This document shows, piece after piece, positions 18,510 through 27,533 of a DNA stretch of 64,000 nt. The first letter of the stretch is position 1, and the number at the start of each line of letters is the position of its first letter. The translations under genes were made by a program, and so were the position numbers. The notes under the pieces were generated by a model. It was given only the letters and a program-made list of their open reading frames with translations. It was not told where the DNA came from and did no database searches. Origin of the DNA: CAVTWH01 sp963850915 (GTDB taxonomy: Bacteria; Actinomycetota; Actinomycetes; Mycobacteriales; Micromonosporaceae); assembly GCA_963850915.1 (NCBI GenBank), contig CAWKND010000010.1, positions 124,001 to 188,000 of the forward strand, read 5' to 3'.

Positions 18510-18797
18510 ATGGCGCACACGTTGACCGATGACGAGGTGGCGGCCGCACTGGCCGGGCTGCCCGAGTGGTCCGGTGACACCGCGGGCATCCGGCGCACCG
18601 TGAAGGCCGAGTCGTTCCTCGGCGGGATCGCCTGGGTCGACGCGGTGGCGCGGGCGGCCGAGGCGGCCGACCACCATCCGGACATCGACATTCGCTGGCG
18701 CACCGTGACGTTCACGCTGGTAACCCACTCCGCGGGCGGAGTGACCGAGCGCGACGTGGCGATGGCACGGACTGTCGACGAGATCATCAACGGCTAG
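18510..18797 (+). CDS. 4a-hydroxytetrahydrobiopterin dehydratase (PCD/DCoH)
   Basis: 95 residues. Pterin-4a-carbinolamine dehydratase family, which recycles the 4a-hydroxy-pterin formed by aromatic amino acid hydroxylases. The active-site signature ADHHPDIDIRW and the following VTFTLVTHSAGGVTERD strand-helix are typical. The ATG at 18510 is set by TAGCGT 7 nt upstream. No hydroxylase gene is in the window, so the physiological partner is unclear. Confidence 0.88.
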   Translation: MAHTLTDDEVAAALAGLPEWSGDTAGIRRTVKAESFLGGIAWVDAVARAAEAADHHPDIDIRWRTVTFTLVTHSAGGVTERDVAMARTVDEIING

Positions 18798-18800
18798 GGT
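18795..18800 (+). promoter_or_regulatory. -10 box of tldD, overlapping upstream stop codon
   Basis: TAGGGT, 8 nt before the tldD ATG. Its TAG is also the stop codon of the pterin dehydratase gene. Confidence 0.5.
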
Positions 18801-18808
18801 CGGACGGT

Positions 18809-20248
18809 ATGACTCACTTTGACGCGGCCACCGCCGCGGTCGAGGCAGCACTGGCCGCCGGGGCGCGCTACGCCGACGCGCGGGTGATGCACCGGCGCTA
18901 CGAATCGATGCAGGCCCGCAACGGCGAGATCGAAGAACTGTCGCAGAACGAGGACGCCGGCATCGGGGTACGCGCGCTGGTCGGCTCGGGCTGGGGCTTC
19001 TTCGCCGTCCCCGACCTCAGTGACGCCGCCGCCAGACGGGCCGGTGAACGCGCCGCCGAGGTGGCCGCGGCGTCGGCGACCGTACCCCCGGCCGACGTCA
19101 CCACCCTCCTCGCCGGTACCGCGAGCGTGGCCAGCTGGGCCAGCGAGTGCGCGGAGGATCCACTCTCCGTCGCGCTCTCCGAGAAGGGCGACCTGCTGGT
19201 CGGGGTGACCGACGCGGCGCACCGGGCCGGCGCCGACCAGGCCGAGGCGCTCTACCAGATCTGGGACACCACCAAGTGGTTCGTCTCCTCCGAGGGGCAC
19301 CGCATCGACCAGCACATCCGGGAGAGCGGGGCGGGCATGTCCGCCACCGTGATCGGTGACGGCGAGACCCAGCGCCGCTCCTACCCGTCCTACCGCGGCC
19401 AGTACGGCACCCGCGGCTGGGAAATGGTCCGCGAGATCGACATGGCCGCGCACGCCGTCCGGATTGCCGAGGAGGCGCGGGCGTTGCTGACCGCGCCCGC
19501 CTGCCCGGCCGGCGAGACCACCGTCATCATCGGCGGCGAGCAGATGGCCCTGCAGATCCACGAGTCCGTCGGGCACGCCATCGAACTCGACCGCATCCTC
19601 GGCTGGGAGGCCGCCTACGCGGGTACCTCCTGGCTCGACCTGGCCAAGCTCGGCCAGCTGCGCTACGGCTCCGAGCTGATGAACATCGTCATCGACCCGG
19701 GCATCCCCGGCGCACTGGGCTCCTTCGGGTACGACGACGAAGGTACGCCCGCCGCCCGTCGGTACGCCGTCCAGAACGGAGAGTGGGTCGGGGTACTCGC
19801 CGGCCGGGACAGTGCCGCTGTCGCCGGGCTCGACTACGCCGGCTCGGTACGCTCCGACGGCTGGGCGCGGCTGCCGATGGTACGGATGACCAACGTCGGG
19901 CTGGAGCCGGGACCACACACGCTGGAAGAGATGATCGCGGCCACCCAGGACGGCATCCTGATGGATTTCAACCGCTCCTGGTCGATCGATGACAAGCGGC
20001 TCAACTTCCAGTTCGGCTGCGAGATCGGCTACGAGATCAAGGGCGGCAAGCTGGGCCGGATGCTGCGCAACCCGACCTACACCGGGATCGGGCCGCGCTT
20101 CTGGCAGTCGATGGACATGCTGTCGTCGGAGAGCGTGGCCTGGGGTACGCCCAACTGTGGCAAGGGCCAACCCGGGCAGACCGGCCACACCGGCCATCCG
20201 GCGGCACCCGCGCGCTTCGCCGGGGTACGGGTAGGGGTGCGCGGATGA
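18809..20248 (+). CDS. tldD: TldD-type metalloprotease subunit
   Basis: 479 residues, PmbA/TldD family. TldD is the catalytic half of the TldD/TldE heterodimer, which degrades unfolded peptides inside its cavity and matures some RiPPs. The zinc motif HESVGH (HExxxH) lies near residue 252. The C-terminal GTPNCGKGQPGQ is conserved in the family. It overlaps tldE by 4 nt (ATGA). No RiPP precursor was recognised nearby. Confidence 0.9.
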   Translation: MTHFDAATAAVEAALAAGARYADARVMHRRYESMQARNGEIEELSQNEDAGIGVRALVGSGWGFFAVPDLSDAAARRAGERAAEVAAASATVPPADVTTLLAGTASVASWASECAEDPLSVALSEKGDLLVGVTDAAHRAGADQAEALYQIWDTTKWFVSSEGHRIDQHIRESGAGMSATVIGDGETQRRSYPSYRGQYGTRGWEMVREIDMAAHAVRIAEEARALLTAPACPAGETTVIIGGEQMALQIHESVGHAIELDRILGWEAAYAGTSWLDLAKLGQLRYGSELMNIVIDPGIPGALGSFGYDDEGTPAARRYAVQNGEWVGVLAGRDSAAVAGLDYAGSVRSDGWARLPMVRMTNVGLEPGPHTLEEMIAATQDGILMDFNRSWSIDDKRLNFQFGCEIGYEIKGGKLGRMLRNPTYTGIGPRFWQSMDMLSSESVAWGTPNCGKGQPGQTGHTGHPAAPARFAGVRVGVRG

Positions 20249-21633
20249 ACCACGAACTGGAGCTCAGCGCGCAGGTACTGGAGCTGGTGCAGAGTGCCGG
20301 CGGGACCGGCGCGCAGGCGGAGGTACAGGTCAGCGCGGCGACCACGGCACTCACCCGGTTCGCCAACAACTACATCCACCAGAACCACGTGGACGAGACG
20401 ACCAGCGTGCGGCTGCGCCTGCACGTCGACGGCCGGACAGCCGCCGGGTCAACCACCCTCACCACCCCGGAGTCGCTCGGCGCACTGGTCGAGCGGACCA
20501 TCGCGGCCGCCCGGCTCGCGCCGGTCGACCCGGGCTGGGCTGACCTGACCCCACCCGACCCGCTGATCGCGGCCGGCACCGTGGACGAGGCGATCGTCAA
20601 CGCGGTCGCCGCCGACCGGGCCGAACGGGTACGCGCCTTCGTCGACGCGGGCGAGGGCCTGGTCACCGCGGGCTACTGCCGGACGACACACCTGCAGTCG
20701 GCCTTCGGTAACTCGCTCGGTCAGGCGATCCTCGGTGCCACCACGGAGATCGCGATGGACGGCATCGCCCGCACCGGGCGCAGCGACGGCTCCGCCCGGC
20801 TGGCCGGCTCGCACCTCTCCGCAGTGGACGGTGCGGTGCTGGGTGCCCACGCGGCAGCCAAGGCACGGGCCGCGCTCGACGCCGAGGAGTTGCCGGCCGG
20901 GCGGTACGAGGTCGTACTGGAGCCGACCGCGGTCGGCGACCTGCTGCAGTGCCTGGCGTTCTACGGCTTCAACGGCAAGTCCGTCAACGAACGGCGGTCC
21001 TTCTTCGAGCCGGGGATCCAGCAGTTCGACGGCTCGGTGACGATCGTCGACGACTCGGTGTCACCGGGCATGGTTGGCCTGCCGTTCGACAGCGAAGGTA
21101 CGCCCAAGCGCCGCATCGAACTCGTCCGCGACGGGATGAGCCGCACCCCGGTCCACGACCGGCGCACCGCCAAGCGGGCCGGCGGGCACACCGTCTCGAC
21201 CGGGCACGCGCTGGCCGACGCCGCGAGCATGGGCGCCATCGCCACCAACCTGGCACTCCTGCCGATGCTGGAGGAGCTGCCGTCCGAGGTGGACGGCGCG
21301 CCGGCCGACTCGTCAGTGGCCGCCCTGATCGCGGGGGTCAGCCGCGGCATCCTGGTCACGGATCACTGGTACACCCGGGTACTCGACCCGCGGACACTGG
21401 TGATGACCGGGCTCACCCGCAACGGCGTGTGGCTCATCGAGGACGGCGAGATCACCCGGCCGGTACAGAACTTCCGGTTCACCCAGTCCTATCCGGAGGC
21501 GCTGGCCCCCGGTCAGGTACTCGGCATCGGCAGCCACCTGGTGACCCTGCCGCACTCCTGGGACGGCATCTCCTACCGGGCGCCCGCCCTGCACCTGGCG
21601 AGCTGGAACTTCACCGGCGGCGCCTCCGGCTGA
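20245..21633 (+). CDS. pmbA: TldE/PmbA-type metalloprotease subunit
   Basis: 462 residues, the non-catalytic partner of TldD. It lacks the HExxxH motif and shares the family fold: an N-terminal strand-rich domain with QAEVQVSAATTALTRFANN and a C-terminal barrel ending near VTLPHSWDGISYRAPAL. The ATGA overlap with tldD fits equimolar production for the heterodimer. A 14-bp hairpin follows at 21651. Confidence 0.9.
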   Translation: MNHELELSAQVLELVQSAGGTGAQAEVQVSAATTALTRFANNYIHQNHVDETTSVRLRLHVDGRTAAGSTTLTTPESLGALVERTIAAARLAPVDPGWADLTPPDPLIAAGTVDEAIVNAVAADRAERVRAFVDAGEGLVTAGYCRTTHLQSAFGNSLGQAILGATTEIAMDGIARTGRSDGSARLAGSHLSAVDGAVLGAHAAAKARAALDAEELPAGRYEVVLEPTAVGDLLQCLAFYGFNGKSVNERRSFFEPGIQQFDGSVTIVDDSVSPGMVGLPFDSEGTPKRRIELVRDGMSRTPVHDRRTAKRAGGHTVSTGHALADAASMGAIATNLALLPMLEELPSEVDGAPADSSVAALIAGVSRGILVTDHWYTRVLDPRTLVMTGLTRNGVWLIEDGEITRPVQNFRFTQSYPEALAPGQVLGIGSHLVTLPHSWDGISYRAPALHLASWNFTGGASG

Positions 21634-21650
21634 CCGGCGTACGCGCAGAC

Positions 21651-21683
21651 CGGGCCGGCACGAGTACAGCTCGTGCCGGCCCG
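21651..21683. terminator. Bidirectional terminator between tldE and TMEM175 gene
   Basis: Perfect 14-bp stem (21651-21664 with 21670-21683) and a 5-nt TACAG loop between two convergent genes. Confidence 0.75.
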
Positions 21684-21688
21684 TCGCG

Positions 21689-22336
21689 TCAGGTGTCGCG
21701 ACGGGCCGCCCGGCGGGCGGTCCACCGGCTGAGCAGCGGGCCGGTGAGGACCAGGGTGAGCCAGAAGAACTTGGCCGCGTCGGGGCTCCAGAACGCGATC
21801 GGGATGGAGAGCAGGAACACCGCGGCTACCGCGACCGACCCGATCACCGCGCCGCCGGGTGCCTGGTCCGGAGCGGATTCGCGCAGCAGCCCGGCCCGGC
21901 TGCAGTGTGCGGCCAGCGCGGCGAAGGTCAGGCCGACAAAGGCGACCGCGGCGGCGTAGACCACCGTGCCGAAGGCGTACTGGCCCTCGTCGCCGAGCAC
22001 CCGGGTGGCGAACGGGAGCAGCACGATGCCCATGAGGTAGAGCAGGTTGAGCTGGATCACCCGGTGGTCGGCTGCCCGTACCCGCTTGAAGTAGCTGTGG
22101 TGGACCATCCAGAAGCGGGAGATGACGAAGAAGCTGATCAGGAAGTTCAGGTAGTCCCACTCGAAGTGGTTGACGAACGAGTGCCACAGCTCGCTGTTGG
22201 AGGAGCCCTCCGGTACCGGCAGCTCCAGCGCCAGCAGGGTGAGCGCGATCGCGAATACCGCGTCGGAGAAGAACACCAACCGTTCCAGCCCGTGATCGGT
22301 GTCGTCCTCGGGCGGGGCTTGCGTGGAATCGGTCAC
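21689..22336 (-). CDS. TMEM175/DUF1211-family potassium channel-like protein
   Basis: 215 residues with about six hydrophobic helices. The first helix carries the diagnostic RLVFFSDAVFAIALTLL (FSD motif) of prokaryotic TMEM175 channels, which are K+-selective tetramers with one six-helix repeat per subunit. The GTG at 22336 is supported by TAACTT 6 nt upstream on the minus strand. Actual ion selectivity is inference. Confidence 0.85.
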   Translation of the reverse strand: MTDSTQAPPEDDTDHGLERLVFFSDAVFAIALTLLALELPVPEGSSNSELWHSFVNHFEWDYLNFLISFFVISRFWMVHHSYFKRVRAADHRVIQLNLLYLMGIVLLPFATRVLGDEGQYAFGTVVYAAAVAFVGLTFAALAAHCSRAGLLRESAPDQAPGGAVIGSVAVAAVFLLSIPIAFWSPDAAKFFWLTLVLTGPLLSRWTARRAARRDT

Positions 22337-22342
22337 GCGATC

Positions 22343-22348
22343 AAGTTA
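22343..22348 (-). promoter_or_regulatory. -10 box of TMEM175 gene (leaderless)
   Basis: TAACTT, 6 nt before the GTG at 22336. Confidence 0.5.
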
Positions 22349-22385
22349 CCGACAAGAGTGAAGTCAGCCACACACGCCCCCAAGT

Positions 22386-22395
22386 GTGACGTCAC
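22386..22395. promoter_or_regulatory. 10-bp palindrome upstream of sdh operon
   Basis: GTGACGTCAC, perfectly symmetrical, about 143 bp before sdhC in the 200-bp intergenic promoter region. It could be a regulator half-site pair. It does not fit the spaced TGTGA-N6-TCACA Crp consensus. Confidence 0.25.
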
Positions 22396-22537
22396 GGCTT
22401 TCCCCGGCGGGATTCACAGGCAAGACTCCCATCCGCACGCCGCCCGTAGCCTCGGCGTAACGTGTGGCTCGCGGGCGTACGTACCACCTGGTATGCCCCA
22501 TAAACGTATTTCAAGCTCGTCAGGGAGCGAAACGACG

Positions 22538-23365
22538 ATGACCATAACGTCGGACAGACCCTCTTCGGCCTCTCCGCTCGCACCGAAGCCGCGCGCCGCC
22601 ATCTCGGCGAAGACGCTGCGTACCGACCGGTGGTGGCTCGCCCCACTGTTGACGGTCACCGGGTTGACCCTGTGGCTCGCGTACGCGACGTTCCGCGTCT
22701 TCATGCAGGCCGACTACTTCAAAGAGGGCCCCGGCTTCAAGTACCTGACCCCGTTCTACTCGCCGTGCGTGTCGAAGGGCTGCGTACCGGCGTCGGCGGA
22801 GTTCGGCCGGTTCCTGCCCGACCACTGGTTCATCCCGTTCGCGGCGATCACCCTGCCGTTCCTGCTGCTGTTCCGGCTGACCTGCTACTACTACCGGCGC
22901 GCCTACTACCGCAGCTTCTGGGCCTCCCCGCCGGCGTGCGCGGTACCCGACGGGCACAAGCGGTACACCGGCGAGACCCGGTTCCCGCTGATCTTCCAGA
23001 ACGCGCACCGGTACGCCTTCTACGCCGCCGTGCTGATCTCGCTCATCAACACCTGGGACGCGATCGTCTCCTTCGACGGCACCAAGGGCTTCGGCTTCGG
23101 GCTGGGCAACGTCATCCTGGTCGCCAACGTGGTGCTGCTGTGGTCGTACACGCTGTCCTGCCACTCCTGCCGGCACATCACCGGCGGCCGGCTGAAGCAC
23201 TTCTCCAAGCACCCGCTGCGGTACCGCTTCTGGATCTTCGTCTCCAAGCTGAACACCAAGCACATGCTGCTGGCCTGGACCACCCTGGGCACCCTGGCGC
23301 TCACTGACTTCTACGTCATGGCCGTCTCCGCCGGCTGGTTCTCCGACCTCCGATTCATCGGCTGA
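22538..23365 (+). CDS. sdhC: Succinate dehydrogenase membrane subunit, Sdh1 type
   Basis: 275 residues with five hydrophobic helices. It matches the membrane anchor of actinobacterial Sdh1 (fumarate reductase-like) complexes, encoded directly before the flavoprotein and Fe-S subunits. The fourth helix ends in SCHSCRH (Cys208, His209, Cys211, His213), candidate ligands for the membrane-embedded Rieske-type 2Fe-2S cluster described in mycobacterial Sdh1. That link is inference from the motif. The ATG at 22538 has AGGGAG upstream at about 11 nt; the 200-bp leader region holds the promoter. Confidence 0.85.
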   Translation: MTITSDRPSSASPLAPKPRAAISAKTLRTDRWWLAPLLTVTGLTLWLAYATFRVFMQADYFKEGPGFKYLTPFYSPCVSKGCVPASAEFGRFLPDHWFIPFAAITLPFLLLFRLTCYYYRRAYYRSFWASPPACAVPDGHKRYTGETRFPLIFQNAHRYAFYAAVLISLINTWDAIVSFDGTKGFGFGLGNVILVANVVLLWSYTLSCHSCRHITGGRLKHFSKHPLRYRFWIFVSKLNTKHMLLAWTTLGTLALTDFYVMAVSAGWFSDLRFIG

Positions 23366-23376
23366 GGAAGACGACA

Positions 23377-25305
23377 ATGGTCAATATCGAGAAACACTCG
23401 TACGACGTCGTCGTGATCGGGGCCGGCGGCGCCGGTCTCCGCGCGGCGGTGGAGGCGCGCCTCGCCGGTAAGCGGGTCGCCATCATCTCCAAGTCGCTGT
23501 TCGGCAAGGCGCACACGGTCATGGCCGAGGGTGGCGCGGCGGCCGCGATGGGCAACGTGAACTCCGGCGACAACTGGATGGTGCACTTCCGGGACACCAT
23601 GCGCGGCGGCAAGTTCCTGAACAACTTCCGGATGGCCGAGCTGCACGCCAAAGAGGCCCCGGACCGCGTCTGGGAACTCGAAACGTACGGTGCGCTGTTC
23701 GACCGCACCAAGGACGGCAAGATCTCGCAGCGCAACTTCGGTGGCCACGAGTACCCCCGGCTCGCGCACGTCGGCGACCGTACCGGCCTGGAGCTGATCC
23801 GTACCCTGCAGCAGAAGATCGTCTCGCTGCAGCAGGAGGACAAGGCGAAGTACGGCGACTACGAGGCGCGGCTGAAGGTCTACGCCGAGTGCACCATCAC
23901 CGAGCTGCTGCTCGACGATGCTGATTCGAAAGGCGGCGCTGGCGGACAGCGGCGGATCGCCGGCGCCTTCGGGTACTACCGGGAGACCGGCGAGTTCGTG
24001 CTGTTCGAGACGGCCGCGATCGTGCTGGCCACCGGCGGGGTCGGCAAGTCGTACAAGGTGACCAGCAACTCCTGGGAGTACACCGGGGACGGGCACGCGC
24101 TCGCCCTGCGGGCCGGGGCCACGCTGATCAACATGGAGTTCCTCCAGTTCCACCCGACCGGCATGGTCTGGCCGCCGTCGGTGAAGGGCATCCTGGTCAC
24201 CGAGTCGGTACGCGGTGACGGTGGGATCCTGAAGAACGCCGAGGGCAAGCGGTTCATGTTCGACTACGTACCGGACGTGTTCCGCAAGCAGTACGCGGAG
24301 ACGCCCGAGGAGGCGGACCGCTGGTACACCGACCCGGACAACAACCGGCGCCCGCCGGAGCTGCTGCCCCGCGACGAGGTCGCGCGCGCCATCAACTCCG
24401 AGGTCAAGGAGGGCCGGGGTACCCCCGCGGGCGGCGTCTACCTGGACATCGCGTCGCGCCGCTCGCCGGAGTTCATCCTCAAGCGCCTCCCCTCGATGTA
24501 CCACCAGTTCAAGGAGCTGGCCGACGTCGACATCACCAAGGAGCCGATGGAGATCGGCCCGACCTGTCACTACGTGATGGGTGGCGTGGAGGTCGACCCG
24601 GACACCGGCGCGGCAGCGGGCACGGTACAGGGCCTGTACGCGGCCGGTGAGGTCTCCGGCGGGATGCACGGCTCCAACCGGCTGGGCGGCAACTCCCTCT
24701 CCGACCTGCTGGTGTTCGGCAAGCGCGCGGGTGAGTACGCGGCGGCGTACAGCGAGACGGTCAAGCCGAAGATCAACCAGAAGGATGTCGACGCGGCCCA
24801 GGCCGCGGCGCTGGCCCCGCTCAACCGCGTGGGCGGGGAGAACCCGTACACCGTCTGGCACGCCCTGCAGCAGGTGATGCAGGACCTGGTCGGGATCATC
24901 CGGCGGCAGGGTGAGCTGGAGGAGTCGCTGACCCAGCTGCAGAAGCTCCGGGAGCGGGTCGGCAACGTGACCGCCACCGGTGGCCGGCGCTTCAACCCGG
25001 GCTGGCACCTGGCCCTCGACCTGCGCAACATGCTGCTGGTTTCGGAATGTACGGCCAAAGCAGCCCTGGAGCGCGAAGAGTCCCGGGGCGGGCACACCCG
25101 CGAGGACTTCCCGACCATGTCGCCCAAGTGGCGGCAGGTCAACCTGGTCTGCACGCTGACCGGTACCGGCGAGGTGGAGCTGACCCACCAGCCGGTACCC
25201 ACGCTGCGGCCGGAGCTGCTCGGCCTGTTCGAGCTCTCCGAGCTGGAGAAGTACATGACCGAACCCGAGCTGGACAGCTACCAGCCGACCGAGGAGGCGA
25301 AGTAA
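23377..25305 (+). CDS. sdhA: Succinate dehydrogenase/fumarate reductase flavoprotein subunit
   Basis: 642 residues. Oxidises succinate to fumarate using covalently bound FAD. The dinucleotide-binding motif VVIGAGGAGLRAAVEA is at residue ~11. The FAD-linking His lies in KAHTVMAEGGAAAAMG. Active-site segments include LQFHPTGMVWPP and HGSNRLGGNSLSDLLVFG. It starts 11 nt after sdhC with GAGGAAG upstream, and its TAA shares one base with the sdhB ATG (TAATG), so the three subunits form one operon. Confidence 0.95.
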   Translation: MVNIEKHSYDVVVIGAGGAGLRAAVEARLAGKRVAIISKSLFGKAHTVMAEGGAAAAMGNVNSGDNWMVHFRDTMRGGKFLNNFRMAELHAKEAPDRVWELETYGALFDRTKDGKISQRNFGGHEYPRLAHVGDRTGLELIRTLQQKIVSLQQEDKAKYGDYEARLKVYAECTITELLLDDADSKGGAGGQRRIAGAFGYYRETGEFVLFETAAIVLATGGVGKSYKVTSNSWEYTGDGHALALRAGATLINMEFLQFHPTGMVWPPSVKGILVTESVRGDGGILKNAEGKRFMFDYVPDVFRKQYAETPEEADRWYTDPDNNRRPPELLPRDEVARAINSEVKEGRGTPAGGVYLDIASRRSPEFILKRLPSMYHQFKELADVDITKEPMEIGPTCHYVMGGVEVDPDTGAAAGTVQGLYAAGEVSGGMHGSNRLGGNSLSDLLVFGKRAGEYAAAYSETVKPKINQKDVDAAQAAALAPLNRVGGENPYTVWHALQQVMQDLVGIIRRQGELEESLTQLQKLRERVGNVTATGGRRFNPGWHLALDLRNMLLVSECTAKAALEREESRGGHTREDFPTMSPKWRQVNLVCTLTGTGEVELTHQPVPTLRPELLGLFELSELEKYMTEPELDSYQPTEEAK

Positions 25306-26348
25306 TGGGTGCCAACCGCCACTTCAAGGTCTGGCGCGGTGACCAGGCCGGTGGCCAGCTCGAGGACTACACGGTGGAGGTCAACGACGGCGAGGTCGTC
25401 CTGGACATCATCCACCGGCTGCAGGCCGAGCAGGCGCCCGATCTCGCGGTGCGCTGGAACTGCAAGGCCGGCAAGTGCGGCTCGTGTTCGATGGAGATCA
25501 ACGGCAAGCCGCGGCTTGGCTGCATGACCCGGATGTCCACGTTCGAGGAGTCCGAGACGGTCACGGTCACCCCGCTGCGTACCTTCCCGGTGATCCGGGA
25601 CCTGGTCACCGACGTGTCCTTCAACTACCAGAAGGCACGCGAGATGCCGGCCTTCGCGCCGCCCGCGAACCTCGCGCCCGGCCAGTACCGGATGCAGCAG
25701 GTGGATGTCGAGCGGTCCCAGGAGTTCCGCAAGTGCATCGAGTGCTTCCTCTGCCAGAACACCTGCCACGTGGTACGCGACCACGAGGAGAACAAGAAGG
25801 CGTTCGCCGGTCCGCGCTTCTTCATCCGCGCCGCCGAGCTGGACATGCACCCGCTCGACGCGAAGGACAACCGCAAGGACTTCGCCCAGGAGCAGCAGGG
25901 ACTGGGCTTCTGCAACATCACCAAGTGCTGCACCGAGGTCTGCCCGGAGCACATCAAGATCACTGACAACGCGATCATCCCGATGAAGGAGCGCGTGGTC
26001 GACAACCGGTTCGATCCGCTGGTCTGGCTGGGGCGCAAGATTTTCCGCCGGGACGAGCTGGAGACGCCGGCCGAGGAGATCCACACGGTGATCACCGGGC
26101 CGGAGGTACCGGGGATGAGCCAGGGGGCCGCTCCGGAGGTACACGCCTGGCACGTCAAGCCGCCGGCACCGCAGCACTCGCCGATCGGCAACGGCGGACC
26201 GGGCGCGCAGGTCTCCGAAGTCGCCTCGGACCGGCCGGCCGCGTCGTCACCGTACGGCGATGACATGACCTTCCCGCTGCCCCCCGAGTCGCTGACCTAC
26301 CAGCACCCGCGTACCGACACCGGTACAGGTACCGGCGACACCCACTGA
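25305..26348 (+). CDS. sdhB: Succinate dehydrogenase/fumarate reductase iron-sulfur subunit
   Basis: 347 residues. Passes electrons from SdhA through three Fe-S clusters. The N-terminal 2Fe-2S ferredoxin domain has CKAGKCGSC plus a distal Cys (RLGC). The C-terminal domain has CIECFLCQNTC and CNITKCCTEVCPE for the 4Fe-4S and 3Fe-4S clusters. A ~100-residue Pro/Gly-rich tail after residue 245 is longer than in typical SdhB and looks disordered. The start overlaps sdhA by one base. Confidence 0.95.
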   Translation: MGANRHFKVWRGDQAGGQLEDYTVEVNDGEVVLDIIHRLQAEQAPDLAVRWNCKAGKCGSCSMEINGKPRLGCMTRMSTFEESETVTVTPLRTFPVIRDLVTDVSFNYQKAREMPAFAPPANLAPGQYRMQQVDVERSQEFRKCIECFLCQNTCHVVRDHEENKKAFAGPRFFIRAAELDMHPLDAKDNRKDFAQEQQGLGFCNITKCCTEVCPEHIKITDNAIIPMKERVVDNRFDPLVWLGRKIFRRDELETPAEEIHTVITGPEVPGMSQGAAPEVHAWHVKPPAPQHSPIGNGGPGAQVSEVASDRPAASSPYGDDMTFPLPPESLTYQHPRTDTGTGTGDTH

Positions 26349-26363
26349 CCGCTCCGCGCCTCC

Positions 26364-26395
26364 CGCGACCCCCGGCCTGCCGGTCGGGGGTCGCG
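26364..26395. terminator. Bidirectional terminator after sdhB
   Basis: 14-bp stem with one G-T pair (26364-26377 with 26382-26395) and a TGCC loop, between sdhB and the convergent DUF1990 gene. Confidence 0.7.
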
Positions 26396-26400
26396 CCGTG

Positions 26401-26907
26401 TCAGGCGTAGGTGGCCAGGCGCTGCAGGGCGTCCCGGTAGCGGTTCGTTGCCCAGTCCTGTACCAGCCCGGTGGCGGGCCCGCCGAGCTTGGCGAACCAG
26501 GTCGCCGGCCGGCTGAACGCCCGGATCTCCAGCCACACGTCGTCGTCGACGAGGCTCACCTCGAACGCCTCCTCGCCGGACTCCGGGTGACCGGGCAGCG
26601 TGCCGTACGCGTACCCGAAATGGTTGGGCTCCTCGACCACCCACACGACCCGGCAGGGCGCCCAGATCCGCAACCGCCCGACACCGATGCCGATCGTCAT
26701 CTCGGTGCCGAGCGCGACCCGCGCCGTCTCCGGGACCACCCGCAGGCCGGCGCGGCGCTGCATGTCGAAGCCGCGCAGCCCGTCGACCGCCGCGGCGAAG
26801 ACGCGCGGCCCACGGCCGATCCGGGCACGGGCGACAATCCGCCGGTACCCGCCGGGCAGGTCCCGATCCCTGGTGGCCCCGACTTCGGGGTACGTCAGCT
26901 CAGTCAC
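26401..26907 (-). CDS. DUF1990 family protein
   Basis: 168 residues. The whole length matches DUF1990, a family found in actinobacteria and plants with no known biochemical role (LTYPEVGATRD, VVWVVEEPNHFGYAYGTLPGHPESGEE split across the core). The GTG at 26907 is chosen over 26913 because AAGGAG lies 5 nt before it. It overlaps the end of the mutT-like gene by 8 bp, so the two are co-transcribed. Confidence 0.85.
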   Translation of the reverse strand: MTELTYPEVGATRDRDLPGGYRRIVARARIGRGPRVFAAAVDGLRGFDMQRRAGLRVVPETARVALGTEMTIGIGVGRLRIWAPCRVVWVVEEPNHFGYAYGTLPGHPESGEEAFEVSLVDDDVWLEIRAFSRPATWFAKLGGPATGLVQDWATNRYRDALQRLATYA

Positions 26908-27355
26908 GTCCACTCCTTACCCCACCGTCGCCCGGCTCACCCGAGTTCTCTTTGAGGAGCGGGCGCAGGGCGGCGACGATCGGCGCGTCAGCCGGCAGCC
27001 AGTCGACTGTGTCCAGTGCGTCGGCGCCGAGCCAGCGCAGCTCGGCGTGTTCGAGCTGGCGCGGCAGCGCGTCGCCGACCAGTTCGGCCGCGTACACCCG
27101 CAGGATGGCCCAGCCGTGGCCGAGGGGTACGTCCCCGCCGACCCGTGCGCCGACCGTGACCAGTACCCCCAGCTCCTCATCGCACTCCCGGATCAACGCC
27201 TCGACCTCGGACTCCCCCGGCTCGACCTTGCCACCCGGAAACTCCCACCGCCCGGCCATTTCCGGTGGCTCGGCGCGGGCGCCGGCGAGTACCTGTCCGC
27301 TCCGGATGATGGCTGCCCCGACGATGACGCGTGGTACGCCGCGATCACTGTGCAC
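26900..27355 (-). CDS. NUDIX hydrolase, MutT-like 8-oxo-dGTP diphosphatase
   Basis: 151 residues. A perfect Nudix box begins at GGKVEPGESEVEALIREC and continues into DEELGV, matching GX5EX7REUXEEXGU. The spacing and the WEFPGGK entry are typical of MutT-type enzymes that clear oxidised dGTP. The GTG start follows an AGGGTGGG stretch. It overlaps the DUF1990 gene downstream. Confidence 0.88.
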   Translation of the reverse strand: MHSDRGVPRVIVGAAIIRSGQVLAGARAEPPEMAGRWEFPGGKVEPGESEVEALIRECDEELGVLVTVGARVGGDVPLGHGWAILRVYAAELVGDALPRQLEHAELRWLGADALDTVDWLPADAPIVAALRPLLKENSGEPGDGGVRSGRD

Positions 27356-27533
27356 GGGGACCCACCCTGCCAGATTCCACTAGAGAGGTGTCCACTGGTG
27401 CCCCGAAGGTCACCCTAAGCGCAAAAAGTGGCCGTGGACACAGCGTGGGTGGACGACAACACTGGAGGCACCGACGACAACGGTTCGGTGACGGAACGGC
27501 CACAAGCCGGCAACGACGCCTGGAGGTGGGCCA

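Noticed and set aside
18809..21633. RiPP biosynthetic cluster around TldD/TldE
   Set aside because: No precursor peptide, YcaO, radical SAM or transporter gene adjacent; the pair is a common housekeeping locus.
22520..25188. Very long open frames antisense to sdhC and sdhA
   Set aside because: Shadows caused by GC-rich third positions; no motifs, and the sense strand codes well-recognised enzymes.
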